From Hyphomicrobiales bacterium (lineage in GTDB: Bacteria > Pseudomonadota > Alphaproteobacteria > Rhizobiales > Kaistiaceae): a stretch of DNA of 64,000 nucleotides. Where the stretch lies: assembly GCA_017305635.1 (NCBI GenBank), contig JAFKKF010000011.1, positions 124,001 through 188,000 on the forward strand, written 5' to 3'. The notes beneath the pieces are model-generated. The model searched no databases. It saw only the letters and a program-made list of their open reading frames with translations, and was not told where the DNA came from. Positions 1 to 8,411 of the stretch are shown here, piece after piece. The position numbers and the translations under genes were made by a program. Position 1 is the stretch's first letter. The number at the start of each line of letters is the position of its first letter.

Positions 1-66
1 AGGGCGAAGGTCCGGGAGACGTTTCCCGGCATGCTTCGAAGGACGCGGCTTAAAGCAACGACGTAG
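1..66 (+). CDS. possible C-terminal end of an upstream gene (partial)
   Basis: The first frame is open from base 1 to a TAG at 64-66 and would encode about 21 residues rich in Arg and Lys, ending RLKATT. It could be the tail of a gene that starts before the window, but the stretch is far too short to recognise and could be chance. A small dyad (CCGGGA/TCCCGG, 12-29) lies inside it. Confidence 0.22.
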   Translation, partial: RAKVRETFPGMLRRTRLKATT

Positions 67-77
67 CGGGCTTTTTT

Positions 78-342
78 GGTCTCTGCCGGCTTTCCATCAG
101 CCGGGGTCACTGAAGAGGCATCTACATCTTGCCGGCCGTGCGGAGCGGGTAATCCCGATCCAAGCGAAGGCAGCGACGGAACGGACTGCCCTGTCCCTCC
201 GACGACTGCCAACCGGAAAAACCAGCCGCCAGCAGGCGGCGAACTGGTACGCGACGTCGCGGTCCTGCCGTCTCCACATCGGCTGGCCGAGGATCAGCGT
301 ACCGGCGGTTTCTTCGCAATTCTGGCTTGGGAGCACCCGGCA
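78..342 (+). ncRNA. structured leader of ornithine decarboxylase, speF-like
   Basis: About 265 nt separate a T-run (72-77) from the decarboxylase start. The stretch has several hairpins: CCGGCT/AGCCGG at 86-104 and GCCGCC-AGCA-GGCGGC at 225-240, the latter flanked by CCA/TGG. Although it is open in the decarboxylase frame, the translated residues do not look like protein of that family. The speF leader family (Rfam RF00518) is known upstream of alphaproteobacterial ornithine decarboxylase genes and has about this length, so position and structure suggest this identity. I infer it from context and a remembered pattern, not from a covariance-model match. Confidence 0.5.
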
Positions 343-1473
343 ATGACCGACCGTATCCGCGATTTCCTCCGCCTCCGACGCCCCGAGGGCCCCTGCCTCG
401 TGGTCGACCTCGACGTTGTGCGCGAGAACTACAACACCTTCTCGCGGGCCCTCCCCGACAGCCGCGTCTTCTACGCGGTCAAGGCGAACCCGGAGCCGGA
501 AGTGCTGAAGCTGCTTGCCGGCCTCGGCTCGAGCTTCGATTGCGCCTCGGTTGCCGAGATCGACATGGCGCTCGCCGCCGGCGCGACCCCGGACCGCATC
601 TCCTATGGCAACACGATCAAGAAGGAGCGTGACGTCGCCGCGGCTTTCGCGCGCGGCATCCGCCTCTTCGCCGTCGACTGTCGCGAGGAGGTCGAGAAGA
701 TCGCGCGCGCCGCTCCCGGCGCGCAGGTCTTCGCGCGCATCCTCTGCGCCGGCGACGGTGCCGAGTGGCCGCTGTCGCGGAAGTTCGGCTGCGAGCCCGC
801 GCTCGCCGTGGAAGTGCTGGAGCATGCCCACCGCCTCGGCCTCGAGGCGATCGGCGTCTCGTTCCATGTCGGCTCGCAGCAGCCGAACACGGAAGCCTGG
901 GACGGCGCGCTGAAGTCGGCGGCGAACATCTTCCGCACGCTCTCCGAGCGCGGCATCCAGCTCCGCATGGTCAACCTCGGCGGCGGCTTCCCGGCCAGGT
1001 ACCTGAAGAAGGTGCCGCTGGTGAAGGCCTACGGCCGAGCGATCTCGGGTGCGCTGCGCAAGCACTTCGGCAACCGCCTGCCCGAGACGATCATCGAGCC
1101 GGGCCGAGGCATGGTCGGGGATGCCGGCGTGATCAAGGCCGAGGTGGTGCTCATCTCGAAGAAGGCGGACGAGGATGACACGCGCTGGGTCTATCTCGAC
1201 ATCGGCAAGTTCGGCGGCCTCGCCGAGACGATGGACGAGGCGATCCGCTACCCGATCCGCACGGAGCGGGACGGGGATGACAAGGCGCCCTGCATCATTG
1301 CCGGGCCGACCTGCGACTCGGCCGACGTGCTCTACGAGAAGCACCCCTATCCGCTGCCGGTCTCGCTCTCGATCGGCGACGAGGTGCTGATCGAAGGCAC
1401 CGGCGCCTATACGCAGACCTACTCGGCGGTCGCCTTCAACGGCTTCCCGCCGCTCAAGGCCTACGTCATCTAG
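343..1473 (+). CDS. odc: ornithine (lysine/ornithine) decarboxylase, fold-type III PLP enzyme
   Basis: The enzyme would decarboxylate L-ornithine to putrescine in the cytosol, feeding the homospermidine synthase encoded 5.5 kb downstream. From the ATG at 343 the protein has 376 residues, the usual length of alphaproteobacterial decarboxylases of the eukaryotic-like group. The PLP lysine is K47 (YAVKANP). HVGSQ (175-179), GGGFP (213-217) and EPGR (252-255) form the cofactor and phosphate sites, and C324-D328 (CDSAD) is the catalytic loop contributed to the neighbouring subunit. The longer open frame starting at 76 was rejected: its 89 extra residues are not family-like, and GGGAG at 329-333 sits correctly before 343. 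Ornithine versus lysine preference cannot be settled by eye. Confidence 0.9.
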   Translation: MTDRIRDFLRLRRPEGPCLVVDLDVVRENYNTFSRALPDSRVFYAVKANPEPEVLKLLAGLGSSFDCASVAEIDMALAAGATPDRISYGNTIKKERDVAAAFARGIRLFAVDCREEVEKIARAAPGAQVFARILCAGDGAEWPLSRKFGCEPALAVEVLEHAHRLGLEAIGVSFHVGSQQPNTEAWDGALKSAANIFRTLSERGIQLRMVNLGGGFPARYLKKVPLVKAYGRAISGALRKHFGNRLPETIIEPGRGMVGDAGVIKAEVVLISKKADEDDTRWVYLDIGKFGGLAETMDEAIRYPIRTERDGDDKAPCIIAGPTCDSADVLYEKHPYPLPVSLSIGDEVLIEGTGAYTQTYSAVAFNGFPPLKAYVI

Positions 1474-1504
1474 GGCGAGCCGCCTCCCGTACACCTGAAC
1501 GACG

Positions 1505-1522
1505 CCCCGGCGAGAGCCGGGG
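1505..1522 (+). terminator. hairpin after the ornithine decarboxylase gene
   Basis: A perfect 7-bp stem CCCCGGC/GCCGGGG with a GAGA loop is followed by a pyrimidine run (TCCCCTTCCCC). It lies 32 bp after the stop codon and could act as a weak terminator or attenuator before the acetyltransferase gene. Confidence 0.45.
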
Positions 1523-1593
1523 TCCCCTTCCCCACCGCGCCGGCGCACGGAAAGCGCCGCGCTGAACGGACCTGCGTCCGGGGAAATGCGAAC

Positions 1594-2112
1594 ATGATCC
1601 ACATCGACGACGAGAAGATTGCCGACATTGCCGCCCGCGAGGCGCTCCTCGACCGCGCCATGGGCGCCGGCCGCCGGCTGAAGGCGTCGGAGCGCATCCG
1701 CGAGGGGCGGCTGCCGTCGAGAGGGCTCGCCTTCGTCGCGCGCGACAACGGCCGCGTGGTCGGCTCGGTGCGCCTCTGGGACGTCGAGGCCGGCGGCCGC
1801 AGGAGCCTCCTCCTCGGGCCGCTCGCGGTCGAGCCGGGCGCGCAGTCGCGTGGGCTGGGCTCAGGCCTGATGCAGGTGGCGCTCAACCGTGCCGCGCTCG
1901 CCGGCCACGCCTCGGTGATCCTGGTCGGCGACCCGGAATACTACGAGCGCTTCGGCTTCGCCGCCGATCCGGCGCGCGGCCTGATCATGCCCGGCCCCTT
2001 CGAACGCCGCCGGATGCTCGGCCTCGAACTGGCCGACGGTGCGCTCTCGGGCGCCGAGGGCGTCGTCATCGGCACCGGCGCGATGCTGCCGGCGTGGCAG
2101 CTGGCGGCCTGA
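1594..2112 (+). CDS. GNAT family N-acetyltransferase (COG3153/YhbS-like)
   Basis: This 172-residue protein has the GNAT core. A central strand-turn (LGPLAVEP) leads into the acetyl-CoA binding loop QSRGLGSGLM near residues 89-98, followed by the strand-helix ending DPEYYERFGF that is typical of COG3153 acetyltransferases. It starts at ATG 1594, 120 bp after the decarboxylase stop and in the same direction. A polyamine or related amine would be an attractive substrate given that neighbour, but members of this group acetylate very different targets, so the substrate is unknown. Confidence 0.8.
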   Translation: MIHIDDEKIADIAAREALLDRAMGAGRRLKASERIREGRLPSRGLAFVARDNGRVVGSVRLWDVEAGGRRSLLLGPLAVEPGAQSRGLGSGLMQVALNRAALAGHASVILVGDPEYYERFGFAADPARGLIMPGPFERRRMLGLELADGALSGAEGVVIGTGAMLPAWQLAA

Positions 2113-2153
2113 CGATCCTCGAGCTACGTGATCTGCGGAGCGATCTGAGCGAC

Positions 2154-2309
2154 GCAGCCCTCCCCTTGCGGGAGGGCCGAATTCGCCGAGCCGAAGGCGA
2201 GAGCGAATTCGGGGAGGGGTAACCCCTGACGCCGCGAGGGAGCACCCCTCCCCAAAGCCATCTCCGCTACGCTCCGCTGGCTTTGGCCCTCCCGCAAGGG
2301 GAGGGCTGC
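2154..2309. repeat. 156-bp nested palindromic intergenic element
   Basis: The outer arms 2155-2178 and 2285-2308 are perfect 24-bp inverted repeats (GC-rich, beginning CAGCCCTCCCC), extended by one more pair. Inside lie three further dyads: GAATTCGC/GCGAATTC, GGGGAGGGGT/ACCCCTCCCC and AAAGCCA/TGGCTTT. The element fills the gap between two convergent genes, so it could serve as a bidirectional terminator. It is distinct in sequence from the three cloverleaf repeats at 5476, 11829 and 13132 but similar in design. Confidence 0.75.
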
Positions 2310-2335
2310 CCCGCCCGCGACGCACGTCGACCAAG

Positions 2336-3322
2336 CTAAGGCCCAACCGCGTCCTGTGCCGCGGCGATGCGGTCCTCGAGCGCGTCGAGGGCGGCATCGA
2401 CAACCAGCGTCCCGGCCTTCCGCCGCGCCTCGTAGTGCACGAAAGGCTCGGCGAGGATCTCGTCGAGCGACGTCGCGCAGGCGAAATCGCCGACGACCGA
2501 CTTGATCTTCGCATTATCGAAGAGCGTCGAGCCCATCTTGTCGCCGACGAGGGGACCGAGCCAGTCGGGCTTGAAGCGGACGAGCGTATCGGTCGGCACG
2601 TGGCAGAGCCTCGCCTCGACGCCGAGCTTGGCAGCGATGGCGCGGTTGATGTCGTTCCAGCTATGGCCGCGATCGGTAGTGATGTGGAAATCCTCGCCGA
2701 GCGCTTGGGCGTTGCCGAAGAGCCGCACGAAGGGCACGGCAAGGTCGCGCGAGCGGGTCACCGTCCAGAGCTGCGTCCCGTCGCCGGCGACGATGATCGC
2801 CTTCCCGGCACGCATGCGCTCCGGCACCAGGTCGCCCTCGCCGAGCGATGTCGCGAGCTTCGTGCGCACCGTGTGGCTCGGGCGGACGATCGTCCACGGC
2901 AGCCGCGACTGCCCGCGGAGCAGGTGTTCCGCCGCGATCTTCTTCTGGCTGTAGTCCCAGAATGGATTCTCGACCGGCGTCTTCTCGGTGATGACGTAGT
3001 GGCGCGGCGGCTTCTGATAGGCCGAGGCGGTCGAGATGAAGACATATTGCCCGGCATGGCCGGCGAAGGCGGCGATGTCGGCCGCCATCTGCTCCGGCGT
3101 GAAGGCCATGAACTGGCACACCACGTCGAAATTCTTCGCCGCCAGCCTCGCATAGTCGGCGGCGTTCGCCATGTCGCCGATGATCGACGTGACGCCGGCA
3201 GGAAGCTCCGCCGCCGTGCGCCCGCGATTGAAGACGCTGACCTTGTGGCCGGCACGGACGGCCTCCTCGACGCAGGCGAGCGATATCTGTCCCGTGCCGC
3301 CGATGAAGAGGACCGATGCCAT
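2336..3322 (-). CDS. NAD(P)-dependent epimerase/dehydratase family protein (extended SDR)
   Basis: The 328-residue protein opens with a Rossmann strand and the dinucleotide motif GGTGQIS (residues 8-14). YSQKK around residue 125 matches the SDR catalytic YxxxK, and a serine-rich strand (FISTASAY) precedes it. No membrane segment or signal is present, so it should be cytosolic. The overall pattern resembles atypical extended SDRs annotated as NAD-dependent epimerases; the substrate is not recognisable. The start is only 4 bp beyond the stop of the upstream M3 peptidase gene, which indicates co-transcription. Confidence 0.8.
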   Translation of the reverse strand: MASVLFIGGTGQISLACVEEAVRAGHKVSVFNRGRTAAELPAGVTSIIGDMANAADYARLAAKNFDVVCQFMAFTPEQMAADIAAFAGHAGQYVFISTASAYQKPPRHYVITEKTPVENPFWDYSQKKIAAEHLLRGQSRLPWTIVRPSHTVRTKLATSLGEGDLVPERMRAGKAIIVAGDGTQLWTVTRSRDLAVPFVRLFGNAQALGEDFHITTDRGHSWNDINRAIAAKLGVEARLCHVPTDTLVRFKPDWLGPLVGDKMGSTLFDNAKIKSVVGDFACATSLDEILAEPFVHYEARRKAGTLVVDAALDALEDRIAAAQDAVGP

Positions 3323-3326
3323 CGCC

Positions 3327-5396
3327 CTACCCCGCTACCGCGTCGCCGACGCCGGCGACCGCATCGAGCCCGCGCTTGCGGAGAAGCGCCTTCGGGTCGG
3401 GCGCCCGCCCGCGGAATTTCTCGTAGGCAACCGATGGATCGCGCAGGTTCCCGGCAGAGTAGATGAATTCGCGGAGCCGCTTCGCGACCGCCGGATCGAA
3501 CACGTCGCCGGTTTCCTCGAAGGCGTTGAAGGCATCGGCGTCGAGCACCTCGGACCACAGATAGCTGTAGTAGCCGGCGGCATAGCCTTCGCCGGCGAAG
3601 ATGTGCTGGAAGTGCGGCGCGCGGTGCCGCATGACGATCGCCGGGGGCATGGCGATGCGCTCGAGCACGCCTTCTTCGAAGGCCATCACGTCGACGTCCT
3701 TGCCGGACGGCAGGAGATGCAGGTCCATGTCGACCAGCGCCGAGGACGTGTACTCGACCGTGGCGAAACCCTGGTTGAAGGTGCGCGCGTCGAGCACCTT
3801 CCTGAGGAGCGCCGCCGGCATCGGCTTGCCGGTTTCGGCATGGACCGCGAACCTCGACAGGATCTCCGGCCGCTCCAGCCAGTGCTCGTAGAGCTGTGAC
3901 GGCAGTTCCACGAAATCGCGCGACACGTTGGTGCCGGAGAGAAGCGGATAGGTCACGTCGGAGAGGAGCCCGTGCAGGCCGTGGCCGAACTCGTGGAAGA
4001 GCGTGCGCGCATCGTCGAAGGAGAGAAGCGCCGGCTTGCCGGCGGGGGGCTTCGAGAAGTTCATCACGTTGATGACGATCGGCCGCACGTCGCCGGTCAG
4101 CCGCTGCTGGTCGCGGAGCCCGTTCATCCAGGCGCCGCTCCGCTTCGAGGCGCGGGCGAAATAGTCGCCGAGGAAGAGCCCGACGAAGCGCCCGCCGTCA
4201 GCCGTCACCTTCCAGGCGCGCACGTCCGGGTGCCAGGTGGGCACGTCGCGGACTTCCTCGAAGGCGAGGCCGAAGAGCCGGCCCGCCGTGTAGAACGCGG
4301 CCTCGATCACCTTGTCGAGCTGCAGGTAGGGCTTCAGCTCGGAGGAATCGAAATCGAAGCGGCGCTTGCGCACCCTGTCGGCGTAGTAGCGCCAGTCCCA
4401 GGCGGCGAGCGCGAAATTGCCGCCCTCCTCCGCGATCAGATCCTGCAGCTCGCCCGCCTCGACGGCGGCGCGATGGCGGCCGGCATCCCAGACCGAGGTG
4501 AGCAGCTCGATCGCCGCGCCGGGCGTCCGCGCCATGGTGTCGGCGAGACGGAGATGGGCGAAGCTCTCATAGCCGAGGAGCCGCGCCCGCTCGGCGCGCA
4601 GCGCGATCGTCTCGGCCATGATCGCGCGATTGTCGGTGGCCCCGCCATTCTCGCCCCGCTTGATCCAGGCGGCGAAGGCTTTCTCGCGGAGATCGCGCCG
4701 TGCCGAGAACTGCAGGAACGGCTCGATGCTCGACCGCGACAGCGTGATGACGTGCTTGCCGGTCAGGCCGCGATCCGACGCCGCCTGCCCGGCCGCGGCG
4801 ACCAGCCAGTCCGGCAGACCGGCGACATCGTCCGGCGCTTCCAGCAACAGCGACCAGGACTTCTCGTCGGCAAGCACGTTCTGGCTGAACAGCGTGCCGA
4901 GGGTCGCCAGCCGCTCGTTGATCGTCGCGAGCCGCTGCTTGCCCTCGGCATCGAGCATGGCGCCGGCCTGGACGAAGATCGTGTGATAGCGCTCCAGCAC
5001 GCGCATCTGCTCGGCATCTAGGCCGAGCCGTTCGCGGCCCTTGTGGAGCGCGTCGATGCGGGCAAAGAGCGCCGGGTTCAGCGAGATCTCCGACCCGTGG
5101 CGCGACAAGACGGGCGCGATGTCGCGCTCGATCGCCTCGATGTCGTCGTTGGAATGGGCGCCGGCAAGCGTGAAGAAGGCGGCCGCGATGCGCTCCAGCG
5201 CCATGCCGCTCTTCTCCATCGCGACGATCGTGTTCTGGAACGTCGGCTCGCCGCCCGCCGTGATCGCCGCCACGGCGGCCTTCTGCTCTCCTATCGCCGC
5301 ATCGAACGCGGGACGGAAATGCTCCGGCCGGATGGCATCGAAAGGCGGTGCGCCGAAGGGCGTGGCATAAGGCTGAAGCAGCGGATTGGCGGTCAT
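3327..5396 (-). CDS. dcp: M3 family metallopeptidase, peptidyl-dipeptidase Dcp type
   Basis: The zinc peptidase would release dipeptides from the C terminus of short peptides. The 689-residue length fits Dcp/oligopeptidase A, and the zinc site HEFGH occurs in FHEFGHGLHG near residue 468, with the family's downstream substrate-binding region (AAGYYSYLWSEV). There is no signal peptide, so a cytosolic enzyme is expected. It is the first gene of a pair with the epimerase. The start ATG at 5396 agrees with the family N terminus (NPLLQPYATPFGAPPF). No strong Shine-Dalgarno is visible. A cloverleaf repeat lies 80 bp upstream. Confidence 0.92.
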   Translation of the reverse strand: MTANPLLQPYATPFGAPPFDAIRPEHFRPAFDAAIGEQKAAVAAITAGGEPTFQNTIVAMEKSGMALERIAAAFFTLAGAHSNDDIEAIERDIAPVLSRHGSEISLNPALFARIDALHKGRERLGLDAEQMRVLERYHTIFVQAGAMLDAEGKQRLATINERLATLGTLFSQNVLADEKSWSLLLEAPDDVAGLPDWLVAAAGQAASDRGLTGKHVITLSRSSIEPFLQFSARRDLREKAFAAWIKRGENGGATDNRAIMAETIALRAERARLLGYESFAHLRLADTMARTPGAAIELLTSVWDAGRHRAAVEAGELQDLIAEEGGNFALAAWDWRYYADRVRKRRFDFDSSELKPYLQLDKVIEAAFYTAGRLFGLAFEEVRDVPTWHPDVRAWKVTADGGRFVGLFLGDYFARASKRSGAWMNGLRDQQRLTGDVRPIVINVMNFSKPPAGKPALLSFDDARTLFHEFGHGLHGLLSDVTYPLLSGTNVSRDFVELPSQLYEHWLERPEILSRFAVHAETGKPMPAALLRKVLDARTFNQGFATVEYTSSALVDMDLHLLPSGKDVDVMAFEEGVLERIAMPPAIVMRHRAPHFQHIFAGEGYAAGYYSYLWSEVLDADAFNAFEETGDVFDPAVAKRLREFIYSAGNLRDPSVAYEKFRGRAPDPKALLRKRGLDAVAGVGDAVAG

Positions 5397-5475
5397 GGCG
5401 GTGTGTCCCGGAGGGAAAAGTGTTGCGGAAGATATAGAGGCTGGGGCGGAGGTTCTCTAGCGGGAAGCGCCACTT

Positions 5476-5608
5476 GCGCCCCCTCCACCGGCTTCGCCGG
5501 TCCCCCTCCCCCGCTTCGCAGGGGAGGAACCCCGCCGGCGCCGTTTGCGCGACCTGGCTGCTCCCCCGTTTACGGGGGAGCTGTCGCCGAAGGCGACTGA
5601 GGGGGCGC
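5476..5608 (-). repeat. cloverleaf-like palindromic repeat, copy A
   Basis: Outer arms GCGCCCCCTC (5476-5485) and GAGGGGGCGC (5599-5608) enclose four internal hairpins: ACCGGC-TTC-GCCGGT (5487-5501), CTCCCC/GGGGAG (5506-5526), GCTCCCCCG-TTTA-CGGGGGAGC (5560-5581) and GTCGCC-GAA-GGCGAC (5583-5597). It begins 4 bp after the stop codon of the minus-strand S41-like gene. Copies B (11829-11959) and C (13132-13268) share the layout and orientation. Confidence 0.9.
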
Positions 5609-5612
5609 GAAC

Positions 5613-6863
5613 CTACCCGTCCCCCGCCACCGCGGCGGCGCGGTCGAGGGCCGCGTCGAGTTGCGGGTCGTGCCCCGCGGCATAGCGGAGGTCAAAGGGC
5701 ACGGCGATGTCCGGCTCGACGCCCTTCCCCTCCAGCACCTTGCCGTCGAGCTCGACGCCGGCGACGGCGATCTCGAGCAGCGAATCATCGGGGAGCAGGT
5801 ATCCCCGCGCGCCGAGAAGGGCGCCCGCGGTGCGCGTGCCGACGAGGGGAATGCCCTTCTGCTGGAGCGCATAGGCATAGACCTCGAGGCCGCTGCGCGT
5901 ACCCTCGTCGATCAGCGCCACCACCGGCTTGTGCCAGCGCTCGTTCGACAGCTCGCGCTTGCCGTCGCGGTCGATGAAGGTGAAGGCCGGCGTGCCGCCG
6001 AGGAAGGTCTCGGCCGCGTCGGGCGGCGCGCCGCCCCAGCGGCCGCGGAGGTCGAGGACGAGGGCGTCGGCGGAAGCGAGCGGCTCGGAGGCGAGCGCCG
6101 CGCCGATGGCGTCGGTCACGTCGCCGCGCCCGTAGAACCAGACGTGGAGGTAGCCGATCTTGCGCCCGTCCTTCTCGACCACCCGGGCGCTCTTGCCGAT
6201 CGCATCGACGAAGGTATCCGACGGCCCGAGATCCTGCACCTGGACACTGTAGGCCTTCGGCTCGGCATCGGCCGTCCGCCGGATCATCAGCGTCACGGTC
6301 TGTCCCGCCTTGCCGCGGAAGCCCTCGACCTCCGTGAAAAGCTTGTCGTCGAGCGAGAGAATCTCGTCGCCCTTCTCGATCCCGGCGAGCGCCGCCGGCG
6401 CGCCGTCATAGACGTCGGTGACGAAGCGCTTGCCGTCCATCACCTCCGAGGCGAGGCCGATGCCCGGATAGGAGATGCGGCCCTGCGGCGGGAAGAGGCG
6501 CGGCAGCTCGTTGCGGAAATTGAAGCGGAAGATGTCGGCGAGCTCGTAATAGGCGAGCTCGGCTTGCGTGAAGTGCCCCATGTGCGAGGCACCGAGCGCC
6601 GGCAGCACGTCAAGGATCGCCTGGTGCGGATCGGCGACGCCCTTCTGGACTTCCGCCGCCACCGCCGCGTTGAACTTCGGCAACGCCGCCGGATCGTGGA
6701 AATGCTGGTTCACCAGCTCGACCGCCTTGTCGAAGACGGCATTGCCGGAACGCGCCGGCGCCTCGGCCTCCGCGCCGGTGACGAGGAGGAGGAACAGGCC
6801 GGCGGCAGCGCCGGACTTGAGGAAATGCGTCATCGCGGAGAAGGCCTTGCTGGTCGGGATCAC
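5613..6863 (-). CDS. exported PDZ-domain S41-like peptidase
   Basis: An N-terminal signal peptide (LKSGAAAGLFLLLVTGAEA) is followed by a helical region, a PDZ domain (about residues 115-190, with GIEKGDEILSLDDK) and an S41/C-terminal-processing-protease core. The core contains VLDLRGRWGG and a nucleophile-like segment EGTRSGLEVYAYAL. The CtpA general-base lysine (GKG) is missing; the sequence reads TAGALLGA, as in S41B-like or inactive members. Length is 416 residues from a GTG at 6863. An ATG at 6833, ten codons in, gives a cleaner signal peptide and may be the true start; neither has a good Shine-Dalgarno. It probably acts in the periplasm. The gene is divergent from hss. Confidence 0.75.
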   Translation of the reverse strand: MIPTSKAFSAMTHFLKSGAAAGLFLLLVTGAEAEAPARSGNAVFDKAVELVNQHFHDPAALPKFNAAVAAEVQKGVADPHQAILDVLPALGASHMGHFTQAELAYYELADIFRFNFRNELPRLFPPQGRISYPGIGLASEVMDGKRFVTDVYDGAPAALAGIEKGDEILSLDDKLFTEVEGFRGKAGQTVTLMIRRTADAEPKAYSVQVQDLGPSDTFVDAIGKSARVVEKDGRKIGYLHVWFYGRGDVTDAIGAALASEPLASADALVLDLRGRWGGAPPDAAETFLGGTPAFTFIDRDGKRELSNERWHKPVVALIDEGTRSGLEVYAYALQQKGIPLVGTRTAGALLGARGYLLPDDSLLEIAVAGVELDGKVLEGKGVEPDIAVPFDLRYAAGHDPQLDAALDRAAAVAGDG

Positions 6864-6974
6864 CCGTCATGCCGGTGTCACGCAAGCCGCCCTTTTTTGT
6901 GGCGCCTGTTGACGACGAGGCCGGTTGCGGCCATCAACTTTTCGATACTCGGCAACAACCCAGGAGAGGCTTGA

Positions 6975-8411
6975 ATGGCGGAATGGCCCGTGCACGGGAA
7001 GATCGACGGCCCCATCGTGATGATCGGCTTCGGCTCCATCGGCAAGGGGACCCTGCCGCTCATCGAGCGCCATTTCACCTTCGACAAGTCGCGCATGGTG
7101 GTCATCGACCCGAGCGACAAGGACCGTGCCCTCCTCGATGAGCACGGCGTGCGCTTCGTCCACCAGGCCGTGACGCCGGAGAACTACCGCACGCTGCTGA
7201 CGCCGCTGCTCACCAAGGGCGAGGGCCGCGGCTTCTGCGTCAACCTTTCGGTCGATACTTCCTCGCTCGCCATCATGAAGCTCTGCCGCGAGCTCGGCGT
7301 CCTCTACATCGATACGGTGGTCGAGCCCTGGCCCGGTTTCTACTTCGACCCGAAGACCGATCCGGCCTTGCGCACCAACTACGCACTCCGCGAGACGGTG
7401 CGCGAAGAGAAGGCGAAGAACCCCGGCGGCACTACCGCGGTTTCCTGCTGCGGCGCCAATCCCGGCATGGTCTCGTGGTTCGTCAAGCAGGCGCTGGTCG
7501 ACCTCGTCGGCAATGTCGGCCTCGCGAACTTCAACGAGCCGACGACCAAGGAGGGCTGGGCGAAGCTCGCCAAGGACCTCGGCGTCAAGGGCATCCACAT
7601 CGCCGAGCGCGACACCCAGCGCTCGCGCAACCCGAAGCCGATGAACGTCTTCGTCAATACCTGGTCGGTGGAGGGCTTCCTCTCGGAGGGCGTGCAGCCG
7701 GCCGAGCTCGGCTGGGGAACGCACGAGACATGGAAGCCGGAAAACGCCCGCGGCCACGAGACCGGCTGCGGCGCGGCCATCTACCTGCTCCAGCCCGGCG
7801 CCAATACCCGCGTCCGCTCCTGGTGCCCGACGCCCGGCCCGCAATACGGCTTCCTCGTCACCCATAACGAAGCGATCTCCATCGCCGACTACCTCACCGT
7901 GCGCGAGGGCGACAAGGTCGTCTATCGCCCGACCTGCCACTACGCCTATCACCCGGCGAACGACGCGGTTCTCTCCCTGCACGAGCTCTTCGGCCGCGCC
8001 GGCGCCATGCAGGAGGAGCATCACATCCTCGACGAGAAGGAGATCATCGACGGCGTCGATGAGCTCGGCGTCCTCCTCTACGGCCATGCCTGGAACGCCT
8101 ACTGGTACGGCTCGCAGCTCTCCATCGACGAGGCGCGCGACATCGCGCCGAACCAGAACGCCACCGGCATGCAGGTGACCTCCGCCGTGCTCGCGGGCAT
8201 GGTCTGGGCGCTGGAGAACCCGGAAGCCGGCATCGTCGAGTCCGACGAGATGGACTACAGGCGCTGCCTCGAAGTGCAGCGCCCCTATCTCGGCCCGCTC
8301 AACGGCTTCTATACCGACTGGACGCCGCTGGTCGATCGCCCGGGCTTCTTCCCCGAGGACATCGACGAGAGCGATCCCTGGCAGTTCCGCAACGTCCTGG
8401 TGCACGAATGA
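6975..8411 (+). CDS. hss: homospermidine synthase
   Basis: The enzyme makes homospermidine from two putrescines (or putrescine and spermidine) with NAD, the typical main polyamine of many alphaproteobacteria. The 478 residues match the known bacterial enzyme length of about 477. It begins with a Rossmann motif (GFGSIGKG, 18-25) and contains the family-specific stretches NLSVDTSSL, CGANPGMVSWF and GWGTHETWKPENARG. Start ATG 6975 is preceded by AGGAGAGG (6962-6969) at ideal spacing. The DUF4424 gene overlaps its end by 4 bp. The decarboxylase at 343 supplies putrescine, so the two genes form one pathway though they are separated by unrelated minus-strand genes. Confidence 0.96.
   Translation: MAEWPVHGKIDGPIVMIGFGSIGKGTLPLIERHFTFDKSRMVVIDPSDKDRALLDEHGVRFVHQAVTPENYRTLLTPLLTKGEGRGFCVNLSVDTSSLAIMKLCRELGVLYIDTVVEPWPGFYFDPKTDPALRTNYALRETVREEKAKNPGGTTAVSCCGANPGMVSWFVKQALVDLVGNVGLANFNEPTTKEGWAKLAKDLGVKGIHIAERDTQRSRNPKPMNVFVNTWSVEGFLSEGVQPAELGWGTHETWKPENARGHETGCGAAIYLLQPGANTRVRSWCPTPGPQYGFLVTHNEAISIADYLTVREGDKVVYRPTCHYAYHPANDAVLSLHELFGRAGAMQEEHHILDEKEIIDGVDELGVLLYGHAWNAYWYGSQLSIDEARDIAPNQNATGMQVTSAVLAGMVWALENPEAGIVESDEMDYRRCLEVQRPYLGPLNGFYTDWTPLVDRPGFFPEDIDESDPWQFRNVLVHE

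Noticed and set aside
76-342. N-terminal extension of the ornithine decarboxylase by 89 residues
   Set aside because: The extra residues are Cys/Pro/Gly-rich and unlike the family, the stretch has RNA hairpins, and a ribosome site precedes ATG 343.
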